Below are positions 14,919-21,333 of a stretch of DNA of 21,333 bases, piece after piece. The translations under genes were made by a program, and so were the position numbers. The stretch is taken from the NCBI GenBank assembly GCA_947372405.1, contig CANBTO010000022.1, positions 1 to 21,333 of the forward strand, read 5' to 3'. Position 1 is the first letter of the stretch, and each line of letters opens with the position of its first letter. This stretch comes from Verrucomicrobiaceae bacterium (GTDB lineage: Bacteria > Verrucomicrobiota > Verrucomicrobiae > Verrucomicrobiales > Akkermansiaceae). Under the pieces are notes generated by a model. It was given only the letters and a program-made list of their open reading frames with translations. It was not told the DNA's origin and ran no database searches.

Positions 14919-15752
14919 CTATGGGTCCAATTTGTCTTGTGGAATCAATGCGGAGTTATGTCCAAGGTTCTCACTGGCACCTTCGCTCAAACTGCCATCC
15001 CGGTCGCACACGGTAAAAAGCCGGTAGCCAACCGGAAGCATCGCAAGGACTTGGTTAATGTCTAAGCTGATATGTTCGCAGAAAATGACCGGGCGGTGCT
15101 TGGCTATGGTGATGGCGAGTCCAGCGATTACGGCTGGTTCGTGGCCCTCTGTGTCGATTTTGATGACTGTTGGTGGTTTGAAGCCCGTATGACTGACTAA
15201 ATCATCTCCAGTCCGGCAAGTAATCGTGCATTTGCTGCCGGACCTTTGGGTGGCGTCGGGTTCCAGCGTGGCCATGGTTGTGTGGCCCTCGGGTATGGTA
15301 AGTGTGAATTCTCCGTCGCGGCTGCTGAGACCGAAAGGATGCAGTCTGGCCTTTGGAAAGACTGAAACAACCTGAGCCGCAAGCACGTTCATTCGTGGAT
15401 TCGGCTCAAAAAGGTGAAGTTCGGAGAAAGGAAGTTCCTTCGCTATGTGATAAGAGAGTAGTCCCGAGTTCGCACCGACGTCCCATACCACGCTATCTTC
15501 GTTTAGAAACGAGCGCATCGCGGTAATCAGTCCGTTTTCCTCGAAGGAGTCACCCAGTGTGTGGTTTAGCCAGTACATTGCGGAGACATCGCGGAAGTCG
15601 AGTTCCAGGAAGTGTCCCTCCGGGAGGCACATTTGATATGAGTGCAGACCGCTGTTTCGTCGGGCAGCGCCGGTAAGCAGGCGACCGGCACCCCTCATGC
15701 CCAGTGATCCGTGCCAGAACTTGTAAAAGGCGACGATGATTTGATCGATCAT
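14919..15752 (-). CDS. FkbM family methyltransferase
   Basis: The product is 277 residues. The SAM-binding motif is VWDVGANSGLLSY at 89-101, FEPNP at 115-119 is the acidic post-I site, and KIDTEGHEPAVIAGL at 198-212 is the FkbM signature. FkbM proteins O-methylate sugars or polyketides; in this cluster a glycan target is expected (inference). ATG at 15752 is selected because a good Shine-Dalgarno site (GGAAGGA) sits 8 nt upstream. An earlier in-frame ATG at 15848 would overlap the preceding gene by 77 bp and lacks support. The gap to the preceding exostosin-like gene is 19 bp. The region is AT-richer than most of the cluster. Confidence 0.92.
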   Translation of the reverse strand: MIDQIIVAFYKFWHGSLGMRGAGRLLTGAARRNSGLHSYQMCLPEGHFLELDFRDVSAMYWLNHTLGDSFEENGLITAMRSFLNEDSVVWDVGANSGLLSYHIAKELPFSELHLFEPNPRMNVLAAQVVSVFPKARLHPFGLSSRDGEFTLTIPEGHTTMATLEPDATQRSGSKCTITCRTGDDLVSHTGFKPPTVIKIDTEGHEPAVIAGLAITIAKHRPVIFCEHISLDINQVLAMLPVGYRLFTVCDRDGSLSEGASENLGHNSALIPQDKLDP

Positions 15753-15760
15753 TGATTTAA

Positions 15761-15767
15761 TCCTTCC
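15761..15767 (-). promoter_or_regulatory. Shine-Dalgarno site for the FkbM gene
   Basis: GGAAGGA on the minus strand lies 8 nt before the ATG at 15752. It decides the start of the FkbM gene. It is the only convincing, well-spaced Shine-Dalgarno site among the starts in this window. Confidence 0.65.
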
Positions 15768-15771
15768 CGCT

Positions 15772-16749
15772 TTACAAATGCGCTTGATGGGATGCATCCC
15801 CTGCGATTCTGCGCAACTCCGCGGCCAGGTAGGCTGCAACCGCGTCATCGCTACAAACGTTCTTCCACCAGTCGATAGTCTTGCGGTGGAGGTCTTCCAG
15901 CCTGTCCGGATCGTTTATCAGACAATGCACGACCTTTGCGATATTCAGCCAGTCGCGCTCGACGATGATCGGGCTGTCTTTGTACCATCGACTGGGTGGC
16001 AGTTCGTCGGAGATGATCACGCAACCGAGTCGCATGGTTTCCATCAGACGGAAGCACTCGGTGCTGATAAATCCCATGGGGCAGAGTGCGATCCGGGTGT
16101 TGCTGATAATGTCTGCATATTCGTCGCGTGAAAGCCCTTTTGCGAAACCGCCTGACCAAAAGCAGAGATCCTTTCCAAAATGGTTCAGAAATAGTTTCGG
16201 GCGATAGAGTCTGAGTTTGGTGAGAAAATTGAAGTATAGCTTCCTGAATCGCTGGCTCATGATCGGGAAAGGCGGCAAGTAGCGCCAGAGCGTGAACTGA
16301 CGATAGAAATCCAGACGGTTGCCAAGGAAATTTCCTGCGTAAGAGGTGTCGAATTTCCGCTCATTAAATGGGATGAACCCTGTCAGTGAGGCGGAATTCG
16401 AGTAGCCGATCGGAAAGGCGAGTATGTTGTTCACATTTTCCTCCAGCGGGTAATAGGCCTTGATGATGGCGAAGAAGCGGTCGCAAAGTTCAAGCGGAAC
16501 CGTGCTGTGCTCGTCGGAAAGCATGATGAGGATCACGTCATTCCCGGACATTCCAAACTCCGGAAAGGGCAGGTGCATCTTGTGCTCGTAAACGAGAAAA
16601 CGGAAACGGTGGTATTCATCTCCGAGGATGGCAGCGAGTTTCGACAACACACTGTCCAAATGGAAACCGTAGATGGCTTTCGGGTCCGGCTTCCACTTTG
16701 ACAAATCGTAGTAGAAGTAGATGTTGTCCTGATGATTCTTGTAGCTCAT
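15772..16749 (-). CDS. Exostosin-like (GT47-type) glycosyltransferase
   Basis: The product is 325 residues. The C-terminal half has the exostosin/GT47-style donor-site segment: ALCPMGFISTECFRLMETMR from about 221 and then LGCVIISDELPPS, including the Glu of the R-x2-E element. The N-terminal half carries FYYDLSKWK, and AFPIGYSNS at 111-119. No signal peptide is seen, so unlike eukaryotic exostosins it should be cytoplasmic. The frame stays open for 151 codons upstream, but inside glf. The ATG at 16749 leaves a 19-bp gap and gives a normal N-terminus, so it is chosen. GC is low here; line 16201-16260 counts 26 of 60. The donor is unknown. It directly follows glf, so use of UDP-galactofuranose is possible but unproven. 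Confidence 0.75.
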   Translation of the reverse strand: MSYKNHQDNIYFYYDLSKWKPDPKAIYGFHLDSVLSKLAAILGDEYHRFRFLVYEHKMHLPFPEFGMSGNDVILIMLSDEHSTVPLELCDRFFAIIKAYYPLEENVNNILAFPIGYSNSASLTGFIPFNERKFDTSYAGNFLGNRLDFYRQFTLWRYLPPFPIMSQRFRKLYFNFLTKLRLYRPKLFLNHFGKDLCFWSGGFAKGLSRDEYADIISNTRIALCPMGFISTECFRLMETMRLGCVIISDELPPSRWYKDSPIIVERDWLNIAKVVHCLINDPDRLEDLHRKTIDWWKNVCSDDAVAAYLAAELRRIAGDASHQAHL

Positions 16750-16768
16750 GTCGTCAACGTGCCGTAGT

Positions 16769-17929
16769 TCAATCCGCCTTGGGGTGTAATCTGTCCACTT
16801 CGGCAAGCGCCATACCGACGACTTGGTCCATGTTGTAGTAGCGGTAGGTGGCGAGTCGTCCGATAAACGAAACACCGGCTTCGGCGTCCGCAAGATCCTT
16901 GTATTTCCGGTAAAGTGCGGCGGCGTCCGGAGCGGGGATCGGATAGTATGGCTCCTTGTCCTGGCCGTAGTCTTCGGGATACTCACGAACAATGGTGCTG
17001 TTGGCGCAGAGTTGTCCGGTGGCGTGCTTGACTTCGACGATTCGTGTGTATTCACGATCATTCGGATAGTTGACTTGAAGGGCGGGCTGCCAGAAGCCTG
17101 GCTTGCCTGACACCGGTTCGCGCTCCTCAAGTTGTTCAGGTGTGAACGATTCATATTCGAAGCGCAGCGACCGGTATGGCAGGCTGCCGAACCTGCAATC
17201 ATAGAATTGGTCGATGGGGCCTGTGTAAATCATGTGACGATAATCGACCTGCGGAAGCACGGTTCGGTAGTCGGTGTTGAGCAGGATCGATATGCGGTCT
17301 CCACAAGCTGCGACCATGCGCTCGAACATGCGAGTGTATCCGGCCTTTGGCAATGCCTGGAATTCCTCCTGCAAGTATCGGTCATCCCGGTTGGTGCGGA
17401 TCGGGATTCTCCCGCAGACGCTGGCATCGAGATCCCTCGGATGGCGCTTCCATTGCTTGATGGTGTAGCCCTTGAAGAACTTTTCATAAAGTTCCCAGCC
17501 GACTTGCGAGACGATGACCTCTTCGGAGTTGGCAGGATTTTCAATCGGCACCTTGTGGGCCTCCAGCCAGTCTTGCATTTCCTCACTGGTTGACGGCCTG
17601 CCAAGGAATTGTTCGAAGGTGTTGAGGTTGATAGGAAAGTTCCAATAGCGACCTTCAGTGTGAGAGAGAATCTGATAGGCAGCCGGATGCCATTCGGTGA
17701 ACTGTGAAAGGTATTCACGGATTCTAGCCGAGTTGGTCCTGAAATAATGCGGGCCGTAGGTGTGGATCAACACGCCATGATCATCATAGCTGTCATAGGC
17801 ATTGCCGCCAAGGTGGGTTCTCTTTTCGACAACCAGGCATTTTTTCCCGTGTCGAGTGCAAAGCCTCTCGGCGGCTGTAATGCCGGCAAAACCGGCTCCA
17901 ACGATCAAATAGTCGAATTTCCAGGACAT
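16769..17929 (-). CDS. glf: UDP-galactopyranose mutase
   Basis: The product is 386 residues, the usual length for the family. The FAD-binding dinucleotide loop is IVGAGFAGITAAERL at 9-23, followed by VVEKRTHLGGNAYD at 33-46 and HTYGPHYFRT at 56-65, all classic for UGM. The C-terminal FIGRLATYRYYNMDQVVGMA is the conserved FAD/substrate region. The enzyme converts UDP-galactopyranose to UDP-galactofuranose in the cytoplasm using reduced FAD. Its presence is the clearest substrate clue in the window: the glycan made here should contain galactofuranose, so at least one of the nearby transferases should be a galactofuranosyltransferase. Start ATG at 17929 follows a 33-bp gap that shows nothing recognisable. 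Confidence 0.98.
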   Translation of the reverse strand: MSWKFDYLIVGAGFAGITAAERLCTRHGKKCLVVEKRTHLGGNAYDSYDDHGVLIHTYGPHYFRTNSARIREYLSQFTEWHPAAYQILSHTEGRYWNFPINLNTFEQFLGRPSTSEEMQDWLEAHKVPIENPANSEEVIVSQVGWELYEKFFKGYTIKQWKRHPRDLDASVCGRIPIRTNRDDRYLQEEFQALPKAGYTRMFERMVAACGDRISILLNTDYRTVLPQVDYRHMIYTGPIDQFYDCRFGSLPYRSLRFEYESFTPEQLEEREPVSGKPGFWQPALQVNYPNDREYTRIVEVKHATGQLCANSTIVREYPEDYGQDKEPYYPIPAPDAAALYRKYKDLADAEAGVSFIGRLATYRYYNMDQVVGMALAEVDRLHPKAD

Positions 17930-17962
17930 GAAGAAGGTGTGTGTGGTTGGATGCGGGGAAAG

Positions 17963-18829
17963 TCAGTAGGGTTTGGGCGGCTTGAGCCAGGAGCGCAGTA
18001 GCCAGCGGGCACGGCGCATCCGCCAGCGAGTGGTGGTGTGGCCATGGCGCTCCCAGGCGCTTTGTCGGTACAGGCGGCACGCGTCGAATTCGGCGTGGTT
18101 GAAGTTCCAGATTTCGTTTCCGACGAGTTTTTTCCATGGCGAGTTGCGCGAATCGTCCACACCGATGTGGAAAGTGCGGACATCGTCCACAATCCAGACG
18201 AAACGTTGTGCGTGAAACTCCGCATTCTCCATCAGATATTGACCCACCGGCGGGTAGCCAATGCAGATGTTAGGGGCCGGCCAGAGTTTGAATTTGTCGC
18301 GACGGAACATCACGCAGTCGATGCCATGGTGCGGCCTGCGGTCGCCGACGCGGACAATTTCATCCAGCGACGCATCCGTCAGAATGTCGCGTCCGCGCAC
18401 CATGCGCGGAATCTGGGTGCGGTTTACGGCCAGAGCATCCACGCCTTCTCGCACGGTGGATGCAAGAAACCGATAGAACCCGGGATAAAGTGCGATGTCC
18501 ATGTTGGAGTACAACAGGAACTCCGCGTCGGTGGCTTGTTCCGCGCGGCTCAGGATGTCGTGAATGAATGGCAGCTTCCTTTTGTCAGTGCAGGCTATTT
18601 CGTTCTGGATGGATCGATCGAGGTCCGGCGTCGCCGTGACAAAAGGGGGCACCGCGCCGCGATCTTCGGCAAACTGTGCGGATATGAACTCAACGGCCAC
18701 GTCGGTTCCGGCCATCTCCCTAGCGCGTTTCATCGACTCCAACGTGATCGCTTGGACACGGTGACCCTCTGAGCCTCCCGGGCAACCGTAGACATTCACC
18801 ACGTGTGCGATGTGGATGTTGGAGTTCAT
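17963..18829 (-). CDS. Putative GT-A-like glycosyltransferase of unrecognised family
   Basis: The product is 288 residues and no named family is recognised. The order of elements resembles a GT-A enzyme: an N-terminal HIAHVVNVYG strand, then a central LLYSNMDIALYPGFYRFL stretch at 105-122 whose MDI could be a DxD-type site. Later come DRRPHHGIDCVMFRRDKF at 163-180, APNICIGYPPVGQYLMENAE at 185-204 and a basic C-terminus. The start is ATG at 18829, which overlaps the GT61 stop as ATGA. The frame continues upstream for 90 codons only within GT61. Its place between GT61 and glf suggests a sugar-transfer role (inference). It could alternatively be a sugar-modifying protein. There is no signal peptide or transmembrane helix. 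Confidence 0.78.
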   Translation of the reverse strand: MNSNIHIAHVVNVYGCPGGSEGHRVQAITLESMKRAREMAGTDVAVEFISAQFAEDRGAVPPFVTATPDLDRSIQNEIACTDKRKLPFIHDILSRAEQATDAEFLLYSNMDIALYPGFYRFLASTVREGVDALAVNRTQIPRMVRGRDILTDASLDEIVRVGDRRPHHGIDCVMFRRDKFKLWPAPNICIGYPPVGQYLMENAEFHAQRFVWIVDDVRTFHIGVDDSRNSPWKKLVGNEIWNFNHAEFDACRLYRQSAWERHGHTTTRWRMRRARWLLRSWLKPPKPY

Positions 18830-19929
18830 GCGGAATGGGAGACTTTGCAACCAGCGATCCACCTCGCCACGGTGTCCGCGGAATCGGGATCGTCGAGAAT
18901 CGCGTATTCGTAATCCAGCCGTCCCTGGAAGGCGATTTGTTCGTAGCAGGCGTTCAGATAACTGGACTGGAACAATTCGAGAACAGGTGTGCCGGGGCGT
19001 GACCACAGCAGGTTGGTCATCGCCGCGCCATGCAGGCCCGCGATTGCAGGTGCGGAAGACGTGACGGCCATCTGATCCTTCAAGGTGAGCGAGCCGCAAT
19101 CCACAATCCGAAATCCGTGCAAACGGAACTTGTCTTCGATGGCCTCGATGTTTTCAGGAACACGAGTGCTCTTGCGGCGGGTTAGAAACACCGGTTGGCC
19201 GTCACCCGCGGGCTGAAGGAACGACGAGAACTTTTTTCTCAGCCAGTCGAATCCCAACGGGTTCCACGTCCCGGTCATGGCTGTGGGAGAGCAGAAGTAA
19301 TAGCGATCCGGCTGGATGCACGAATGATCCACGGCAGTGGCCAGGTCGTGAAGGCCTAACATTTCAAGGGATTCCCGGATGAAACTGAACCCGCTTCGCG
19401 GAATGAGGATGCGGGTGGTTTCCGGCAGATGTTCCCGCACCATCAGGCGGGTAAGGCTGTCGGTCATCCAATGATAATAATTCAAGCCGTCTCCCCAATT
19501 GGAGACGATGGAAGTCCAGGCTCCTGCCAGAACCTTCGGCTCCGAAACAAGAATCTGAGCGTGGATAACATCTTCACCGAGCCTACGTCTTTCATGGAGG
19601 TGAAATACGCCCTCGCTGCACGCTCTGTCATTCCCGTCGCGCCAGTGTAGCATTCTTCCTACCAACCTTGCGTCGTCGCTACGCACCCAAAATACGGGCC
19701 ATGGTTGAAAATCATGTTGGTTCAATCCGGATCTTACCGTTACGGATCCAGCAGGTGCCGGTCCGCGTGCCTGCTCTCTTGATAGAGCCGCCCCGGTCAA
19801 CTCTCCCCGGTCCAGTCTTTCGATCGCGTGAAACCAGCCACGCAGCGGACGAAATCGGGCGACACTCGGTAGTCTGGAGCAAATCCTTTCCGTCGTCCGA
19901 GCGAGCCGCAAAAGGGCGCTTTTCAACAT
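18826..19929 (-). CDS. GT61 family (DUF563) glycosyltransferase
   Basis: The product is 367 residues. Family motifs are NYYHWMTDSLTRL at 150-162, VFLTRRKSTR at 247-256, AGLHGAAMTNLLW at 297-309 and VLELF at 316-320. It has about 60 more N-terminal residues than the minimal domain, rich in Arg and Pro. ATG at 19929 overlaps the end of the GT4 gene by 7 bp, and the stop overlaps the next start as ATGA, so this gene is translationally linked on both sides. The upstream leader is C-rich with no Shine-Dalgarno site. It is the first of two GT61 genes in the cluster. The specific sugar is unknown. Confidence 0.9.
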   Translation of the reverse strand: MLKSALLRLARTTERICSRLPSVARFRPLRGWFHAIERLDRGELTGAALSREQARGPAPAGSVTVRSGLNQHDFQPWPVFWVRSDDARLVGRMLHWRDGNDRACSEGVFHLHERRRLGEDVIHAQILVSEPKVLAGAWTSIVSNWGDGLNYYHWMTDSLTRLMVREHLPETTRILIPRSGFSFIRESLEMLGLHDLATAVDHSCIQPDRYYFCSPTAMTGTWNPLGFDWLRKKFSSFLQPAGDGQPVFLTRRKSTRVPENIEAIEDKFRLHGFRIVDCGSLTLKDQMAVTSSAPAIAGLHGAAMTNLLWSRPGTPVLELFQSSYLNACYEQIAFQGRLDYEYAILDDPDSADTVARWIAGCKVSHSA

Positions 19930-21089
19930 GCGGGGACGTCGGGGGATAGGTTACGCCTCGTGCTTGCGAGTTCCTGATAGATTGCGGAAAAGTTTTCCGC
20001 GGTTCGGGCGGATGAGAAGCGGGCGCGATCCTCTTCAAGATGAGCGCCGCCCAATTTCAATACATTGTCTCGCGAGGACATGGTTTGTTCCATGGCTTCG
20101 GAGAGTCGCGTGGCGTTCAGCGGATTCACGATCCATCCGGTTTCACCATGGCGGATGTAGTCCCGCAGACCGCCATGTATTGTTCCGATGACGGGAAGGC
20201 CCACGGCCCGGGCCTCCTTGACAACGGTAGGCCCTGTGTCGCAGCGGGTGGGAACCACAACACACCATGCCTTGGACATTGCTTCCAGAAGCTCGGTCCA
20301 TTTCAACATGCCGAGATACTCGGTGCGCGGCAGGTCCGCGGCCTGAACTTCGGCGGCCAGTCCGGAGTCCCCGGCAAATTTCAAATCCCAGTTCCTATCC
20401 TTGATCAGTTCAAGGCTCTCCAACAACACGTCGGTTCCCTTTCGGTAGCCACCACCTCCCACGTAAAGCGCATAGGGATGATCAGGATCCGGAGTCCAGC
20501 AGATTTCCGTAAAACTCGGATGCACACCATAGTCCACGATCCTGCAGTCCACATCAGGTTTGAGCTCGCGCACACGTTCGGCGGCCCAAGGGGATTCGGC
20601 GGTGACGATGGTAGCCGTATTCACATATCCGGGCTCGGAGGCCACCATTTTTCGCCATATCCAGTTGTCCGGCAGTCCGCCGATCCGCTGGTATTCGGTC
20701 AGTGAACCCTGCATGGAAAAGATCGTGGGGCCTTTGAAATCCCGCAGTGCAGCCGGATAGATCAATTCAGCACCCCATGCATGGACCACATCAGGTTGGA
20801 TGCGGCGCACCTCGCGCCTCAGAATGAAACGGGCGGGTAGATAGTTGAGTGCCAGGTCGATGGAGAATTTCACGGCTGGCACCCGATGAAACCACTGGCC
20901 AAGCGCTTGAAATACGACAGTGCGACGGATCGTACGGTCCAACACCACCCAGTGGATTTCCAATTCGTGATGCTGCTGAAACGCCAGTGCCAACTGTGGG
21001 AGCCAGGTGCAGCCTTGCCCGCCGCCACGCCCCATCGCCCCTCCAGACAGCGCGGAAAGCGGGAATTCAGCGAGTATGGCGACTCTCAT
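19923..21089 (-). CDS. GT4 family glycosyltransferase, first gene of the cluster
   Basis: The product is a 388-residue GT-B enzyme. The glycine-rich acceptor loop is SGGAMGRGGGQG at 15-26, followed by DVVHAWG at 100-106. The donor domain opens with YVGGGGYRKGTDVLLES. VVPTRCDTGPTVVKEARAVG at 278-297 replaces the usual E-x7-E signature, with Asp284 at the first acidic position and Glu292 at the second. That substitution is tolerated in some GT4 members. Start ATG at 21089 fits the MRVAILAEFP strand. The 105-bp region upstream separates it from an unrelated GxxExxY gene, so the cluster promoter should lie there or further upstream. An AT-rich patch (TTTTTAAAATAAT, minus strand) is present, but no convincing -35/-10 pair is seen. 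Confidence 0.92.
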   Translation of the reverse strand: MRVAILAEFPLSALSGGAMGRGGGQGCTWLPQLALAFQQHHELEIHWVVLDRTIRRTVVFQALGQWFHRVPAVKFSIDLALNYLPARFILRREVRRIQPDVVHAWGAELIYPAALRDFKGPTIFSMQGSLTEYQRIGGLPDNWIWRKMVASEPGYVNTATIVTAESPWAAERVRELKPDVDCRIVDYGVHPSFTEICWTPDPDHPYALYVGGGGYRKGTDVLLESLELIKDRNWDLKFAGDSGLAAEVQAADLPRTEYLGMLKWTELLEAMSKAWCVVVPTRCDTGPTVVKEARAVGLPVIGTIHGGLRDYIRHGETGWIVNPLNATRLSEAMEQTMSSRDNVLKLGGAHLEEDRARFSSARTAENFSAIYQELASTRRNLSPDVPAC

Positions 21090-21108
21090 TAAGATTGGGA
21101 TGTTGAAC

Positions 21109-21187
21109 CGCGAACCACGCCAAGCACGCCAAAAAGGAGGAATGCATTATTTTAAAAACCTTCGCGATGTTTCGCGTGCTTCGCAGT
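21109..21187. repeat. Period-9 repeats forming an imperfect inverted repeat beside a GxxExxY gene
   Basis: On the plus strand three 9-mers follow one another: CGCGAACCA (21109), CGCCAAGCA (21118) and CGCCAAAAA (21127). At 21161-21187 the plus strand has TTCGCGATG, TTTCGCGTG and CTTCGCAGT; read on the minus strand these are again GCGAAnCA-type units. The two arms thus form an imperfect inverted repeat around a 25-nt AT-rich centre. The element lies 3' of the GxxExxY gene and 5' of the glycan cluster. Confidence 0.65.
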
Positions 21188-21194
21188 TGAAAAA

Positions 21195-21333
21195 TTATTC
21201 CAGATGATCTGGCGAGTTGCCGCTGAGAACGATGCGTTCCCACTGCAAGCCTGGATAGTGCCCGAAGTTGACAAGAAGGCCTAGTTGAAGCCCTGTGGCC
21301 TTGAGGTAGTTCATAAGCTGGGCCCGGTGTTCG
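21195..21333 (-). CDS. GxxExxY family protein, C-terminal end (5' part outside window)
   Basis: Only the last 45 codons are present, ending in TAA at 21197-21195. The segment contains QLMNYLKATGLQLGLLVNFG and then LQWERIVLSG, which matches the C-terminal end of GxxExxY (PDDEXK_3-type) proteins. These small proteins belong to the PD-(D/E)XK nuclease-like superfamily and have no settled function. The motif that names the family lies in the missing N-terminal part. It is oriented like the glycan cluster but is unlikely to belong to it functionally. Confidence 0.85.
   Translation of the reverse strand, partial: EHRAQLMNYLKATGLQLGLLVNFGHYPGLQWERIVLSGNSPDHLE

Noticed and set aside
16750..17202. 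151-codon extension of the exostosin-like gene into glf
   Set aside because: The extension is a shadow of glf, rich in Ser/Thr/Arg. The ATG at 16749 fits the spacing and the protein start.
18830..19099. 90-codon extension of the gene at 17963-18829 into GT61
   Set aside because: Arg-rich shadow sequence. The ATGA overlap at 18829 marks the real start.
21136..21207. Plus-strand AGGAGG followed closely by ATG and a short frame
   Set aside because: The spacing is only about one base, the frame is about 21 codons, and it runs into the GxxExxY gene on the other strand. It is probably chance within the repeat region.

Overview
The window is almost entirely one co-directional glycan biosynthesis cluster on the minus strand, transcribed from about 21.1 kb down to beyond base 1. 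Nineteen minus-strand protein genes are called, two of them cut by the window edges, plus one doubtful 32-codon ORF. Most gaps are 35 bp or less and several genes overlap as ATGA or similar, so the genes very probably form one or a few operons. There are no rRNA or tRNA genes, no CRISPR array and no recognisable transposase. No intergenic stretch exceeds 300 bases; the longest are about 105-115 bp.

Organism: hand-counted 60-base lines mostly fall between 52 and 68 percent GC. A GxxExxY-family gene flanked by period-9 CGCGAAnCA-type repeats, very few Shine-Dalgarno sites, and a collection of GT61, FkbM and DUF268 genes suggest a Gram-negative environmental bacterium. Verrucomicrobiota is my best guess, held with low to moderate confidence.

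Layout in transcription order. The end of a GxxExxY gene (21333-21195) and a repeat-bearing gap precede the cluster. Next come a GT4 glycosyltransferase, a GT61 enzyme, a GT-A-like unknown, UDP-galactopyranose mutase (glf), an exostosin-like transferase and an FkbM methyltransferase. They are followed by a possible tiny membrane peptide, a second FkbM-like methyltransferase, an MBOAT O-acyltransferase, a pair of inverted REP-like hairpins and an SGNH-hydrolase-like partner. The next block holds a second GT4, a putative glycosyltransferase with an RGFGYWIWKP motif, a small SAM methyltransferase, a PIG-L deacetylase, a sulfotransferase and a second GT61. The last block holds a GT2, a polyprenyl-phosphate-sugar-synthase-like GT2 overlapping a GT-C membrane transferase, an 803-residue double-GT4 fusion, and a DUF268 methyltransferase-like gene running off the left edge.

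How the genes may work together (inference): several transferases build a cell-surface or secreted polysaccharide that probably contains galactofuranose. MBOAT/SGNH would O-acylate it, the sulfotransferase would sulfate it, PIG-L would N-deacetylate an amino sugar, and the methyltransferases would O-methylate it. The GT2/GT-C pair would add a sugar on the periplasmic side from a lipid-linked donor. No initiating phosphosugar transferase, flippase, polymerase, chain-length regulator or export gene is visible, so this is a portion of a larger locus. The most distinctive DNA-level signal is the pair of inverted REP-like hairpins at 12297-12384, whose five differences all preserve base pairing.
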